A stretch of 19,963 nucleotides of DNA from Burkholderiales bacterium (GTDB taxonomy: Bacteria > Actinomycetota > Thermoleophilia > Gaiellales > Gaiellaceae), in assembly GCA_025935595.1 (NCBI GenBank), contig JAICUZ010000017.1, positions 1-19,963 of the forward strand. Direction: 5' to 3'. Made by a program: the position numbers and the translations under genes. The notes under the pieces are model-generated. The model saw only the letters and a list, made by a program, of their open reading frames with translations. It did no database searches and was not told the origin of the DNA. This document shows positions 1 to 7,034 of this stretch, piece by piece (within the stretch, counting starts at the first letter, position 1; every line of letters begins with the position of its first letter).

Positions 1-1
1 C

Positions 2-151
2 CTCGGCGTGGTGGAGACGGTGCAACGCATCGGCGGCCACGACATCCCGGCCGCCACGATCGTCCTCGTCGCGCTCCTGCTCATCTCGGGCAGCCAGTTC
101 ACGCTGTTCGCGATGTGGTTCGACATGGAGTCGAACAAGGATCTCCGCTAA
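2..151 (+). CDS. C-terminal end of a family-2 glycosyltransferase (partial)
   Basis: Only the last 49 residues lie in the window, read in frame from base 2 to a TAA at 149-151. They show one clear hydrophobic segment (about residues 17-37) followed by a short charged tail ending ESNKDLR. A membrane segment followed by a FAMWFDME-like tail is typical of the C-terminus of DPM1/GtrB-type family-2 glycosyltransferases, which carry membrane helices after the catalytic domain. The catalytic part is off the edge, so the assignment rests on the tail alone; any small polytopic protein could end this way. The stop codon interlocks with the stop of the convergent gene on the other strand (shared CTAA). 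Confidence 0.55.
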   Translation, partial: LGVVETVQRIGGHDIPAATIVLVALLLISGSQFTLFAMWFDMESNKDLR

Positions 152-1281
152 CGCCGCAGCGCCGCGGGCAGCACCGAGTACCAGGGAAGGAGCCAGAGGG
201 TGAAGAGCACCCAGGCCTGCGCCACGCGTCCACGCTCGAGCACCGCTGGGAGGCAGAGCAGGAACGCTACGACGACGCCGATCGCGATCCGCCCGGACGC
301 GAGGTAGCCGACGTACGACGGCTCGGGGAGCAGCACGACGAGCACGAGCACGTTCAGCACCAGTGCGCAGAACGCCGGCGTCAGCTCGCGCGTCACCGCC
401 CAGACGAGAACGACCGCGGCGAGAGCGGGAGCCACCATCGCGAGGCCCTGCTGCACGTGTGGATCGCCCCATGGCCACTGGTCGACGAGGCCGCGAAACG
501 GAATCGCCTCGATCCTGGTCGCGCGCGCCGCCCCCCACGAGTCGAGCCAGACGCGAAGCGCGATCTTGATCGCGACGTATGGTGCGAGCGCGACCGCGAG
601 CAGCACCGCTCCGTCGCGAACGCGTCGCGCGCGGAGCGCGAGCCACACCGCGAAGGCGATCGGGAAGAGCAGCGTCGTCTCGCGTGTGACCCCCGCAACG
701 CCGAAGAGCGCTGCTGCGGCAAGCACACGCCTCCCGTCGCGCCCGAACGCCACCAGCCCGAGCGCGAGCAGCCCGTAGGCGAGCGCTTCTGCCAGATCGT
801 GCGTCACCGCCAGGAAGAGACCGGGATAGAGCCCGTAGAGTGCGCCGTACCAGGGCGACACTCCCCGCCCTACGAGGATCAGCGCGAGCGCGAAGGTGCC
901 TGCGACGACGCCCGCGACGGAGAGTGCGAGCAACGCCCACGGGATCGCGCGTCGACTGCCCGCGCCGAGCGCCCTGGCGCCGAGCGGATAGAGCGGCCGG
1001 CTGAGCCGGTACGCCGGTGCGTCCAGATAGTGGTGGGCGCGCAACGGGTCGAGCGCTGTGTAGAGGTAGAACTGCCCGTCGTAGCCGATCACGCTTCGCC
1101 GGTCGCGGTCGAGAGCGGCGATCGCGGCACTGCCGCCCGGCCGAGCCTGGAACAGCGAGCCGACATACGCGAGCGATGTGACGGAGTGGTGCCCGACGTA
1201 CCACGCCGCCCAGAGGACATAGAGCACAGCGACGACGAACGCGACTGCGGCGGACTTCGCGCGCGGGCTGCGGGCACGCAT
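148..1281 (-). CDS. GT-C-like polytopic membrane glycosyltransferase
   Basis: The protein is 377 residues, mostly hydrophobic, with roughly nine or ten predicted membrane segments. The first, at about residues 11-30, is a signal-anchor-like helix. The motif GYDGQFYLYTALDP (about 66-79), just after that helix, resembles the first extracytoplasmic loop of GT-C enzymes (mannosyltransferase/PIG-V-like), where an Asp near an aromatic cluster is catalytic. A later VTRET motif near residue 205 is also common in such proteins. Such enzymes use polyprenyl-phosphate sugars as donors outside the membrane. The reading frame stays open far upstream (to about 1776), but ATG at 1281 is chosen because the residues before it are Arg-rich shadow sequence overlapping the upstream gene. 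This start leaves a 20-nt gap after that gene's stop at 1302. The two genes are probably co-transcribed. Donor and acceptor cannot be read from sequence. Confidence 0.65.
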   Translation of the reverse strand: MRARSPRAKSAAVAFVVAVLYVLWAAWYVGHHSVTSLAYVGSLFQARPGGSAAIAALDRDRRSVIGYDGQFYLYTALDPLRAHHYLDAPAYRLSRPLYPLGARALGAGSRRAIPWALLALSVAGVVAGTFALALILVGRGVSPWYGALYGLYPGLFLAVTHDLAEALAYGLLALGLVAFGRDGRRVLAAAALFGVAGVTRETTLLFPIAFAVWLALRARRVRDGAVLLAVALAPYVAIKIALRVWLDSWGAARATRIEAIPFRGLVDQWPWGDPHVQQGLAMVAPALAAVVLVWAVTRELTPAFCALVLNVLVLVVLLPEPSYVGYLASGRIAIGVVVAFLLCLPAVLERGRVAQAWVLFTLWLLPWYSVLPAALRR

Positions 1282-1301
1282 CCCGCAACTCTCGCACGCG
1301 T

Positions 1302-2402
1302 TCAGCTCGACGTGTAGACGTGCACGCCGAGCGGCGGGAAGATGTCCGCAAAGCGTCCATCGTGGACGGCGACGGTTCGGTTCTCCCCGACGACGCGCAG
1401 GGCGTGGCCGCCGACCCGCGGGACGACGAACTGCGCCGGCACGACGCTCGTCAGCGTGTTCACCGCGACGACGTACGTGCGGCCGTTCGCGACCCGCCCG
1501 AGCGCAATTACGGCAGAGGGGTCGGCGGTCGCGGCGGCGGTCGTCCCCGTAAGCCCGGGCCGGATCGCGGCCGCGATGCCGGCGAAGCGGCGGATCGCGG
1601 CCTGCACGGAGGGCGAGACCGCGAAGTCCGAGACGGCCGGCGTCGTCGTGTGCGTGAAGAAGCCGATCCCGCGGGCGCCGCCTGCCACGGCAAGCCATGC
1701 CTCGGCCGTCACCTGCGCCGGAGTCATCTCGAACCCGCCGCAGTACGAGGCATCGATCGGGCCTGTCTCGATCCACTGGAACGTGGGCGTCCCGGCGGCG
1801 AGGCGCGAGAACCGCCGCTGTGCGTCGTACACGCCGCGCACGCTGTTACTGCAGTGATTGAGCGGATACAGGTCGAATCCGGCGATGTCCGCGACACGGG
1901 CGAACGATGCCGCGGTCGCCGTGGCCGCACGAGGATCGGGCCCGGTGAAGAAGCGACTCGTCATCGTGACGAAGCTCAGGAGCCCGTCCGTGTTGCCGCG
2001 CGGATAGCGGAAGCGCGCGGCGAGGCTGGATGCGCTCCAACCGTTGTTCTCCGGTTCGTCGGGATACGTCCAGCCGAGGAGTCGCGCCCCCGCGGCGGAA
2101 CGTCCGGCGATCGGCAGGACCCCGAGCTGCGAGCCGGTGAGTGCACGCAACTGCTCTCCGGTCGGGGCCTGACACGTCCCGTTGAGGATCACGTTGACAC
2201 CGAGAGACGCAGCGCGCCGAACGGCGCCCGCGTCGCACTGGTCGATCAGCATCACGGGGAAGAACGGCTTGCCGTCGACGAGGATCGCACCGCGCGCGAC
2301 CGTGGCGTGTGCGCTCTCCGCCGTGTCGCGTGCTGCGGCAAACGATACGACGGTGCATGCGAGCGAAACCGCGACTACGAGCATCAGTGACCTGATGACC
2401 AC
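1302..2402 (-). CDS. Secreted clan-A-like glycoside hydrolase (TIM-barrel)
   Basis: The protein is 366 residues with an N-terminal signal peptide: a basic start followed by hydrophobic residues about 5-24, ending in an Ala-rich cleavage region. The frame is open to a GTG at 2429. GTG at 2402 is preferred because a GAGAGGGGG Shine-Dalgarno-like tract lies about 8 nt before it and it starts directly before the signal peptide. The mature part opens with a DGKPFFPVMLID strand, typical of the first barrel strand of clan-A-like hydrolases. WTYPDEPE gives a candidate acid/base Glu near residue 116, and QWIETGPI a candidate nucleophile Glu near residue 212. Four cysteines (about 56, 77, 184, 221) could form disulfides outside the cell. 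A small beta domain may follow after about residue 280. Substrate is unknown; by context it may act on the locus polysaccharide. It is transcribed away from the uxs gene and leads the two-gene minus unit. Confidence 0.65.
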   Translation of the reverse strand: MVIRSLMLVVAVSLACTVVSFAAARDTAESAHATVARGAILVDGKPFFPVMLIDQCDAGAVRRAASLGVNVILNGTCQAPTGEQLRALTGSQLGVLPIAGRSAAGARLLGWTYPDEPENNGWSASSLAARFRYPRGNTDGLLSFVTMTSRFFTGPDPRAATATAASFARVADIAGFDLYPLNHCSNSVRGVYDAQRRFSRLAAGTPTFQWIETGPIDASYCGGFEMTPAQVTAEAWLAVAGGARGIGFFTHTTTPAVSDFAVSPSVQAAIRRFAGIAAAIRPGLTGTTAAATADPSAVIALGRVANGRTYVVAVNTLTSVVPAQFVVPRVGGHALRVVGENRTVAVHDGRFADIFPPLGVHVYTSS

Positions 2403-2500
2403 GTTCGGTACCCCCTCTCGATCGACCACGACCCAGCGGCCGAATGCGAAGCGGCGAGAGTAGCGTCGATCCCGGACGAGCGCGGCGGTTGTGCTCGAAC

Positions 2501-2518
2501 CCGTTCTGCTCCGAACGG
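2501..2518. promoter_or_regulatory. Short perfect inverted repeat, candidate operator
   Basis: CCGTTC (2501-2506) and GAACGG (2513-2518) are perfect 6-bp arms around a 6-nt centre. The dyad lies about 100 bp before the divergent glycosidase start and 170 bp before uxs. It could be a repressor/activator site or a small RNA hairpin. It has no T-tract, so a terminator is unlikely. Confidence 0.3.
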
Positions 2519-2595
2519 TGTCCCGGCCGCGGTCCAGCGCCGATTATCGGGTCGGGACGGCAGTCGGACCGAAGAAACACCCAAGACGGCGTCGC

Positions 2596-2653
2596 GAACG
2601 TCGCTGAAAAAGGTTCGTAAGGAAGAACGTCGCTGAAAAAGGTTCGTAAGGAA
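2596..2653. repeat. Perfect 29-bp tandem direct repeat, two copies
   Basis: Copy one is 2596-2624 and copy two 2625-2653, identical over all 29 bases and directly abutting. Each copy has 13 G/C of 29 (about 45 percent), well below the surroundings, and contains an A5 tract, GGTTCG and TAAGGAA. The repeat ends 37 bp before the uxs start codon, in the zone where promoter or activator elements would sit. It may be a duplicated binding site, a mobile intergenic repeat, or a recent slippage duplication. Confidence 0.9.
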
Positions 2654-2678
2654 ACGGAGCTCCGGCAGGGGCGCCGAG

Positions 2679-2684
2679 TACGAT
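2679..2684 (+). promoter_or_regulatory. Candidate -10 box (TACGAT) of a leaderless promoter for uxs
   Basis: TACGAT fits the TAnnnT -10 consensus and ends exactly 6 nt before the ATG at 2691, so transcription would begin at or next to the start codon. No Shine-Dalgarno sequence is seen at a usual distance. No convincing -35 hexamer is visible. The same box and spacing occur before 11609 and 14836. Confidence 0.5.
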
Positions 2685-2690
2685 CATGCG

Positions 2691-3632
2691 ATGCCCACGT
2701 CGGTCGTCACCGGGGGTGCCGGGTTCCTCGGGTCGCACTTGTGCGACCGCCTCCTCGGCGAGGGGCATCGAGTCGTCTGCGTCGACAACCTCGAGACGGG
2801 GTCGCTCGAGAACATCGCGCATATCCGCGACGACGCGTTCATGTTCGTGAACCATGACGTGACGGAGCCGATCTCGGTCGACGGGCCGGTGGACTTCGTG
2901 TTCCACCTGGCCGCGCTCGCAAGCCCCGTGGACTACATGCGCATGCCGCTCGCGTCGCTGAAGGTCGGCTCGTACGGGACGCACCACGCTCTCGGTCTCG
3001 CAAAGTGGAAGCGCGCGCGGTTTCTCATCTCGTCGACGAGCGAGGTGTATGGAGACCCGCAGGTGCACCCGCAGCCGGAGACGTACTGGGGCAACGTGAA
3101 CCCGATCGGGCCGCGTGGGGTGTACGACGAGGCGAAGCGGTACGCCGAGGCGCTGACGATGACGTACCACGATCAGCAGGGCGTCGACACCGCGATCGCA
3201 CGCATCTTCAATACGTACGGCCCGCGCATGCGCCGCAACGACGGACGCGCGTCGGTGAACTTCATCCACCAGGCGCTGGAGGGAAAGCCGCTGACCGTGT
3301 ACGGCGACGGATCGCAGACGCGCTCGCTGTGCTACGTCGACGACCTGATCCGCGGGCTCGTCATGCTCGCCATGAGCGGTGAGCATCTGCCGGTCAACCT
3401 CGGGAACCCGGACCACGAAGTGACGATGCTCGAGCTCGCGCAGACCGTCATCGCGGTGACCGGGTCGTCGAGCGACGTCGTCTTCGAGGCGCTGCCCACC
3501 GACGATCCGCAGATCCGTCGGCCGGACATCACCCGCGCGCGCCAGGTGCTCGCCTGGCAGCCCGAGATCGACCTCGAGGAAGGCCTTCGTCGGTGGCTCG
3601 TCGCGCTCGGTCGGGAGCCGGTCCGAGCCTGA
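2691..3632 (+). CDS. uxs: UDP-glucuronate decarboxylase (UDP-xylose synthase)
   Basis: This 313-residue extended short-chain dehydrogenase converts UDP-glucuronate to UDP-xylose in the cytoplasm by NAD-dependent oxidation, decarboxylation and re-reduction. The NAD-binding TGGAGFLG is at residues 7-14. The catalytic Tyr/Lys pair is YDEAK (Tyr145, Lys149), and SSTSEVYG (114-121) supplies the catalytic hydroxyl region. The segment HPQPETYWGNVNPIGPRG and the following ARIFNTYGPRM and YGDGSQTRSLCYVDDL are the signature of UXS enzymes rather than dTDP-glucose dehydratase or GalE. Length matches single-domain bacterial UXS. It heads a plus unit; the next gene starts 2 nt after its stop. No UDP-glucose dehydrogenase is in the window, so UDP-glucuronate must be made elsewhere. 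The product implies xylose, or arabinose after epimerisation, in the polysaccharide. Confidence 0.92.
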   Translation: MPTSVVTGGAGFLGSHLCDRLLGEGHRVVCVDNLETGSLENIAHIRDDAFMFVNHDVTEPISVDGPVDFVFHLAALASPVDYMRMPLASLKVGSYGTHHALGLAKWKRARFLISSTSEVYGDPQVHPQPETYWGNVNPIGPRGVYDEAKRYAEALTMTYHDQQGVDTAIARIFNTYGPRMRRNDGRASVNFIHQALEGKPLTVYGDGSQTRSLCYVDDLIRGLVMLAMSGEHLPVNLGNPDHEVTMLELAQTVIAVTGSSSDVVFEALPTDDPQIRRPDITRARQVLAWQPEIDLEEGLRRWLVALGREPVRA

Positions 3633-3634
3633 AC

Positions 3635-4786
3635 GTGCGTCGTGCCGGGGTCGTCGTTGCCGTGCTCGTGACGGCTCTCTTCGCCGTGTCGGCGCGGCCC
3701 GCGCACGCCTCGCGGTTCCTGCGCATCGGGATCTACGACGAGGCTCAGACCCTGTACGGGCCTGTCGACGTGACGTTCCCCCTCCTCAAGCAACTGCACG
3801 TCCAGGAGATCCGTCTGAACCTCTACTGGGGTGGCAAGTACGGGGTCGCGACACGCCGGCCGGCCCGTGCGACGAACCCAGCCGATCCCGCCTACGACTG
3901 GGCGCTCTACGACCGGACGGTCGAGTACGCGGCGCAGAACGGCATCCATGTGCTCTTCTCCATCTACGGCACGCCGACCTGGGCGAACGGCGGCCGCGCA
4001 GCGACCGTCGCTCCGACGCGGGGGGCCGACCTCCGCAACTTCGCGCTCGCCGCCGCGACACGCTACGGCGGCGGATACAAGGACGCAGGCGGCCAGATCA
4101 TCCCGGCGGTGAAGGAATGGCTCGCGTGGAACGAGCCGAACAATCCGGTCTTCCTCACGCCGCAGTACAAGCGCTCCGGAAAGAAGTGGGTGATCGTGAG
4201 TGCGGCCGCGTACGCCAGGATCTGCACCGCGATCTTCAACGGCGTACATGCTTCGATGACCGCGAACGAGCGCGTCGCCTGTGGAGGCACCGCTCCGCGC
4301 GGCAACAACAACCCGAACTCGAGCCGCCCGTCGATCTCCCCGCTCGCGTTCCTGCGGGCGGTGAAGAAGGCGAAGCTGAAGAACTTCGACGCCTGGGCGC
4401 ACCACCCCTACTACGCAGGGCCGAGCGACCAGCCGACGACGCGGCCGGTCACCGCCAAGGGCGCACCCGCGACCGCCGTCACGCTCGGCAACATCAGCGA
4501 CCTGATCAGGACAGTGACGCAGCTCTATGGCAACAAGCGGATCTGGATCACCGAGTACGGCTACCAGACGAACCCGCCGGACTCGATCTTCGGCGTCTCC
4601 TACGCGAAGCAGGCCGCGTACCTGACGGAGGCCTTCGGGATCGCGAAGCGGAACCCGCGGATCGACATGATGCTCTGGTTCCTGCTTCGCGACGACCCGA
4701 ATCCGAACGGGTGGCAATCGGGGCTCGTCACCGCGCGCGGCGCGAAGAAACCGGCGTTCAAGGCGTTCCAGCGCCTCCGCCCGTAG
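3635..4786 (+). CDS. Secreted clan-A glycoside hydrolase (GH5/GH39-like)
   Basis: The protein is 383 residues. GTG at 3635 is chosen over the open frame back to 3593 because it begins right at a signal peptide, with a basic start, a hydrophobic core at about 5-18 and an AHA cleavage site at 23-25. It also sits 2 nt after the uxs stop. WLAWNEPNNP contains the Asn-Glu-Pro motif of clan A, with Glu167 as acid/base. IWITEYGYQTNPPD contains the nucleophile Glu307 after barrel strand 7. The spacing of 140 residues fits a TIM-barrel retaining enzyme. Such secreted hydrolases occur in exopolysaccharide loci (PslG is the known example) and cut nascent or misplaced chains; that role here is inferred. 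Substrate is not readable. The tight spacing to uxs suggests co-translation with the sugar-donor enzyme. Confidence 0.75.
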   Translation: MRRAGVVVAVLVTALFAVSARPAHASRFLRIGIYDEAQTLYGPVDVTFPLLKQLHVQEIRLNLYWGGKYGVATRRPARATNPADPAYDWALYDRTVEYAAQNGIHVLFSIYGTPTWANGGRAATVAPTRGADLRNFALAAATRYGGGYKDAGGQIIPAVKEWLAWNEPNNPVFLTPQYKRSGKKWVIVSAAAYARICTAIFNGVHASMTANERVACGGTAPRGNNNPNSSRPSISPLAFLRAVKKAKLKNFDAWAHHPYYAGPSDQPTTRPVTAKGAPATAVTLGNISDLIRTVTQLYGNKRIWITEYGYQTNPPDSIFGVSYAKQAAYLTEAFGIAKRNPRIDMMLWFLLRDDPNPNGWQSGLVTARGAKKPAFKAFQRLRP

Positions 4787-4807
4787 GCCGAGCTACCGTT
4801 GCAGCCC

Positions 4808-5503
4808 ATGGGCGAGTGGCCCGGCGCCGAGCGGCGCGATCCGCCGAAGACCTCCTCGACCTGGGTCGTCCGCCATGCCCTTTCGCGGTGGCTCCAGGCG
4901 CAGGCGCGTGACCTGCGCGGCGGGGCGCCGGTGCGCGTGCTCGACGTTGGCTGCGGCGTCAAGCCCTACTACCCGTTCTTCGCCGACATCGCCTCCGAGT
5001 ACGTCGGCGTCGACGTCGTCGAGAACCCCTTGGCGGAGCTCCTCGGGCCGGTCGAGGCGCTGCCCGTCGAGGACGCGAGCTTCGACGTCGTCCTCTGTAC
5101 ACAGGTCCTCGAGCATTGCGACGACCCGGCGGCCGCTGTTCGCGAGCTGCGGCGCGTGACGCGTCCGGGCGGCCGCGTCCTCGCATCGACGCACGGCGTC
5201 CAGGTGTACCACCCCTCGCCGGCCGACTACTGGCGCTGGACCCACGAGGGCCTGCGCAGGCTGTTCACGACCGGCGCCGACTGGACGGACCTCGCCGTCG
5301 AGCCGGCCGCCGGCACCGGGTCGGCGCTCGCGATGCTGCTCGCGACGTACGTCGAGATCGCGCTTCGTCGCAGTGTGTTGGCGCGCCCGCCGGTCTGGGC
5401 GCTCAACGGGCTCGGGACCGCACTCGATCGGCGCGTCGGGCTGTTACGGCAACCCGTTCCGGGATCGCTGATCCCGAACCTCCACGTGGTCGCGATCCCC
5501 TGA
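4808..5503 (+). CDS. Class I SAM-dependent methyltransferase
   Basis: The protein is 231 residues. The SAM-binding motif I, VRVLDVGCGVKPY, has Asp46-Val-Gly-Cys-Gly50. YVGVDVV follows as motif II, then EALPVEDASFDVVLCTQVLEHCDDP as the acidic loop and motif IV, and VTRPGGRVL as motif VI: the Methyltransf_11/25 pattern. The HPSPADYWRWTHEGLRRLF segment resembles methyltransferases of glycan loci that act on sugars or lipid-linked intermediates. ATG at 4808 is preferred over an in-frame TTG at 4799. It follows the glycosidase stop by 21 nt, and a TACCGT box ends 8 nt before the start. The next gene begins one base after its stop. The target (sugar hydroxyl, chain end or another acceptor) cannot be decided from sequence. 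Confidence 0.8.
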   Translation: MGEWPGAERRDPPKTSSTWVVRHALSRWLQAQARDLRGGAPVRVLDVGCGVKPYYPFFADIASEYVGVDVVENPLAELLGPVEALPVEDASFDVVLCTQVLEHCDDPAAAVRELRRVTRPGGRVLASTHGVQVYHPSPADYWRWTHEGLRRLFTTGADWTDLAVEPAAGTGSALAMLLATYVEIALRRSVLARPPVWALNGLGTALDRRVGLLRQPVPGSLIPNLHVVAIP

Positions 5504-5504
5504 C

Positions 5505-7034
5505 GTGCGCCTTCTGCGCCGCAACGCGCTGGGCGTCTACGGGGTCTACGCGGCAGCGATCGTCTCCGGGCTCGTCGTCACGCCCATCGTCGTCCATGCG
5601 CTCGGCAAGGACGGGTACGGCGCGTGGAGCTTCATCGGCGCCGCGACCATCTACCTCTCCGTGCTCGACTTCGGGCTCGGGCCTGCGATCGTCCGCTTCG
5701 CCGCCGAGGCGCGCGGGCGCGGCGTCGACCGTGATCTGAACGAGATCGCCTCGAGCGGACTTGCGCTGTACGGCGTGATCGGGCTTCTGAGTCTGCCGCT
5801 CGGCATCGCGCTCGCGTGGGTACTGCCACCGCTCACGCACGTTCCACACCACCTGACGTGGGACACCCGCGTCGCAACCGTGCTTGTCGTCCTCTCGCTC
5901 GCGCTTCGGTTCCCGCTCGGCCTCTTCAACAACCTGCTGGTCGCCCAGCAACGGTGGGACTTGCAGAACCTCGGCAACTTCGTCGGCACCGTGCTCTACG
6001 CGGTGCTTGTCGCGGCGCTTCTGCCGCACACCGGAGGCCTCGTCCTGCTCGCGGCGCTGACCCTCGCGACGTCTCTCGTGCGGCTCGCGCTCCCCCTCGC
6101 CTGGCTGCGACGCGAGCTTCCCGGCCTACGGGTGCGCCGGCAGCTCGTCACCCGCCCTCGCATCCGCGAGCTCACGGCCTTTGGGTCGTCGAACTTCCTC
6201 GTGCACGTCGCACAGAAGATCGTCTTCTCGACTGACGTAATCGTCGTCGGAATCGTCCTCGGCGTGCGCCCTGCCGCGGTGTACGGCGTGGCGTCGAAGC
6301 TGTTCGCACTCGCCTTCGGGCTCGGCACGGCCGCGACGTCGCTCATGTTCCCCGCATTCGCGGAGCTCGAAGGCGCCGACGCACGTGAGCAGCAGCGGCG
6401 GCTGCTCCTCTCGGGCTTGCGCGCAGGCAGCGCGCTCATGTTGCTGCTTGCGCTCCCGCTCCTCCTCATCCCCGACCTCCTGATCCACGCCTGGATCGGC
6501 GCCGGGTACCGAGGCAGCTATGCGGTGACGGCGATCCTCGCCGGCGTCCTGCTCGTGCACCAGCCGATCTACGTCCTGACCCAGTTCCTGATCGCGCGCG
6601 CCAGGCAGCGCGAGGTGGCCATGGTTTCGATCGTCACGACGGGGGTGAACCTGGGGTTCTCGTTCCTGCTCGCGTGGGTGTGGGGGATCAAGGGCGTCGC
6701 CGTCTCGACGCTCGTCACGGACGCGCTGATGCTCGTCTGGATCGTTCCGCGCTATGCCGCGCCGGCCGCGGGCGTGGGAGCCGGCGCGCTCGCCCGCGCG
6801 CTCGTGCGGCCTGCCGTGCCGGGCGCGATCGGCGCCGGCCTCGTGCTCGTCGCACTGGCACGGTGGTGGTCGCCGGGATCGCTCGCGGCGCTCGCTCCGC
6901 TCGGCGTGCTGTGGGTCGTCGTCTGCATCGGGCTCGTGTGGTCGTTCGGCCTCGCGCCGTCGGAGCGCGAACGCTTCAGGGCCGAGCTGGTCCGCGGCCG
7001 TGTGGCGCAACCGTCGGTGGCAGATACGTACTGA
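5505..7034 (+). CDS. Wzx-type polysaccharide flippase (MATE/MVF superfamily)
   Basis: This 509-residue membrane protein has about 12-14 hydrophobic segments spread over the whole length. The N-terminus reads NALGVYGVYAAAIVSGL, followed by VVHALGKDGYGAWSFI and LDFGLGPAIVRF, the usual first helices of Wzx/RfbX polysaccharide transporters. It would move the polyprenyl-linked oligosaccharide unit across the cytoplasmic membrane before polymerisation. It starts with GTG one base after the methyltransferase stop and ends the plus unit that begins with uxs. Its last 59 nt overlap the 3' end of the convergent glycosyltransferase gene, so no terminator separates them. The matching polymerase is encoded on the opposite strand starting at 11589. 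Confidence 0.85.
   Translation: MRLLRRNALGVYGVYAAAIVSGLVVTPIVVHALGKDGYGAWSFIGAATIYLSVLDFGLGPAIVRFAAEARGRGVDRDLNEIASSGLALYGVIGLLSLPLGIALAWVLPPLTHVPHHLTWDTRVATVLVVLSLALRFPLGLFNNLLVAQQRWDLQNLGNFVGTVLYAVLVAALLPHTGGLVLLAALTLATSLVRLALPLAWLRRELPGLRVRRQLVTRPRIRELTAFGSSNFLVHVAQKIVFSTDVIVVGIVLGVRPAAVYGVASKLFALAFGLGTAATSLMFPAFAELEGADAREQQRRLLLSGLRAGSALMLLLALPLLLIPDLLIHAWIGAGYRGSYAVTAILAGVLLVHQPIYVLTQFLIARARQREVAMVSIVTTGVNLGFSFLLAWVWGIKGVAVSTLVTDALMLVWIVPRYAAPAAGVGAGALARALVRPAVPGAIGAGLVLVALARWWSPGSLAALAPLGVLWVVVCIGLVWSFGLAPSERERFRAELVRGRVAQPSVADTY

Larger units (their letters stand above)
2403..2690. other. Divergent intergenic region (288 bp)
   Basis: This is the longest gene-free stretch of the window, lying between divergent start codons. 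It contains a 6-bp perfect dyad (2501-2518), a perfect 29-bp tandem repeat (2596-2653) and a TACGAT box just before the uxs start. GAAC or its complement GTTC recurs seven times (2497, 2503, 2513, 2596, 2613, 2625, 2642). No convincing small ORF, tRNA or terminator was seen. A regulatory role is inferred. Confidence 0.6.

Noticed and set aside
115..1317. 400-residue plus-strand open frame opposite the GT-C-like gene
   Set aside because: Arg/Glu/His-rich composition without any domain; it mirrors the codon pattern of the convincing membrane protein on the minus strand, so it is a high-GC shadow.
1282..1776. 165-residue N-terminal extension of the GT-C-like protein
   Set aside because: The added part is Arg-rich, lies inside the upstream glycosidase gene, and precedes a good ATG at a signal-anchor helix.
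2501..2518. Inverted repeat as an intrinsic terminator
   Set aside because: No T-tract follows on either strand and it lies between divergent starts, where no transcript should end.
3332..4717. 461-residue minus-strand open frame opposite uxs and the glycosidase
   Set aside because: Low-complexity Arg/Val/Asp-rich translation with no motif; both plus-strand genes have catalytic motifs.
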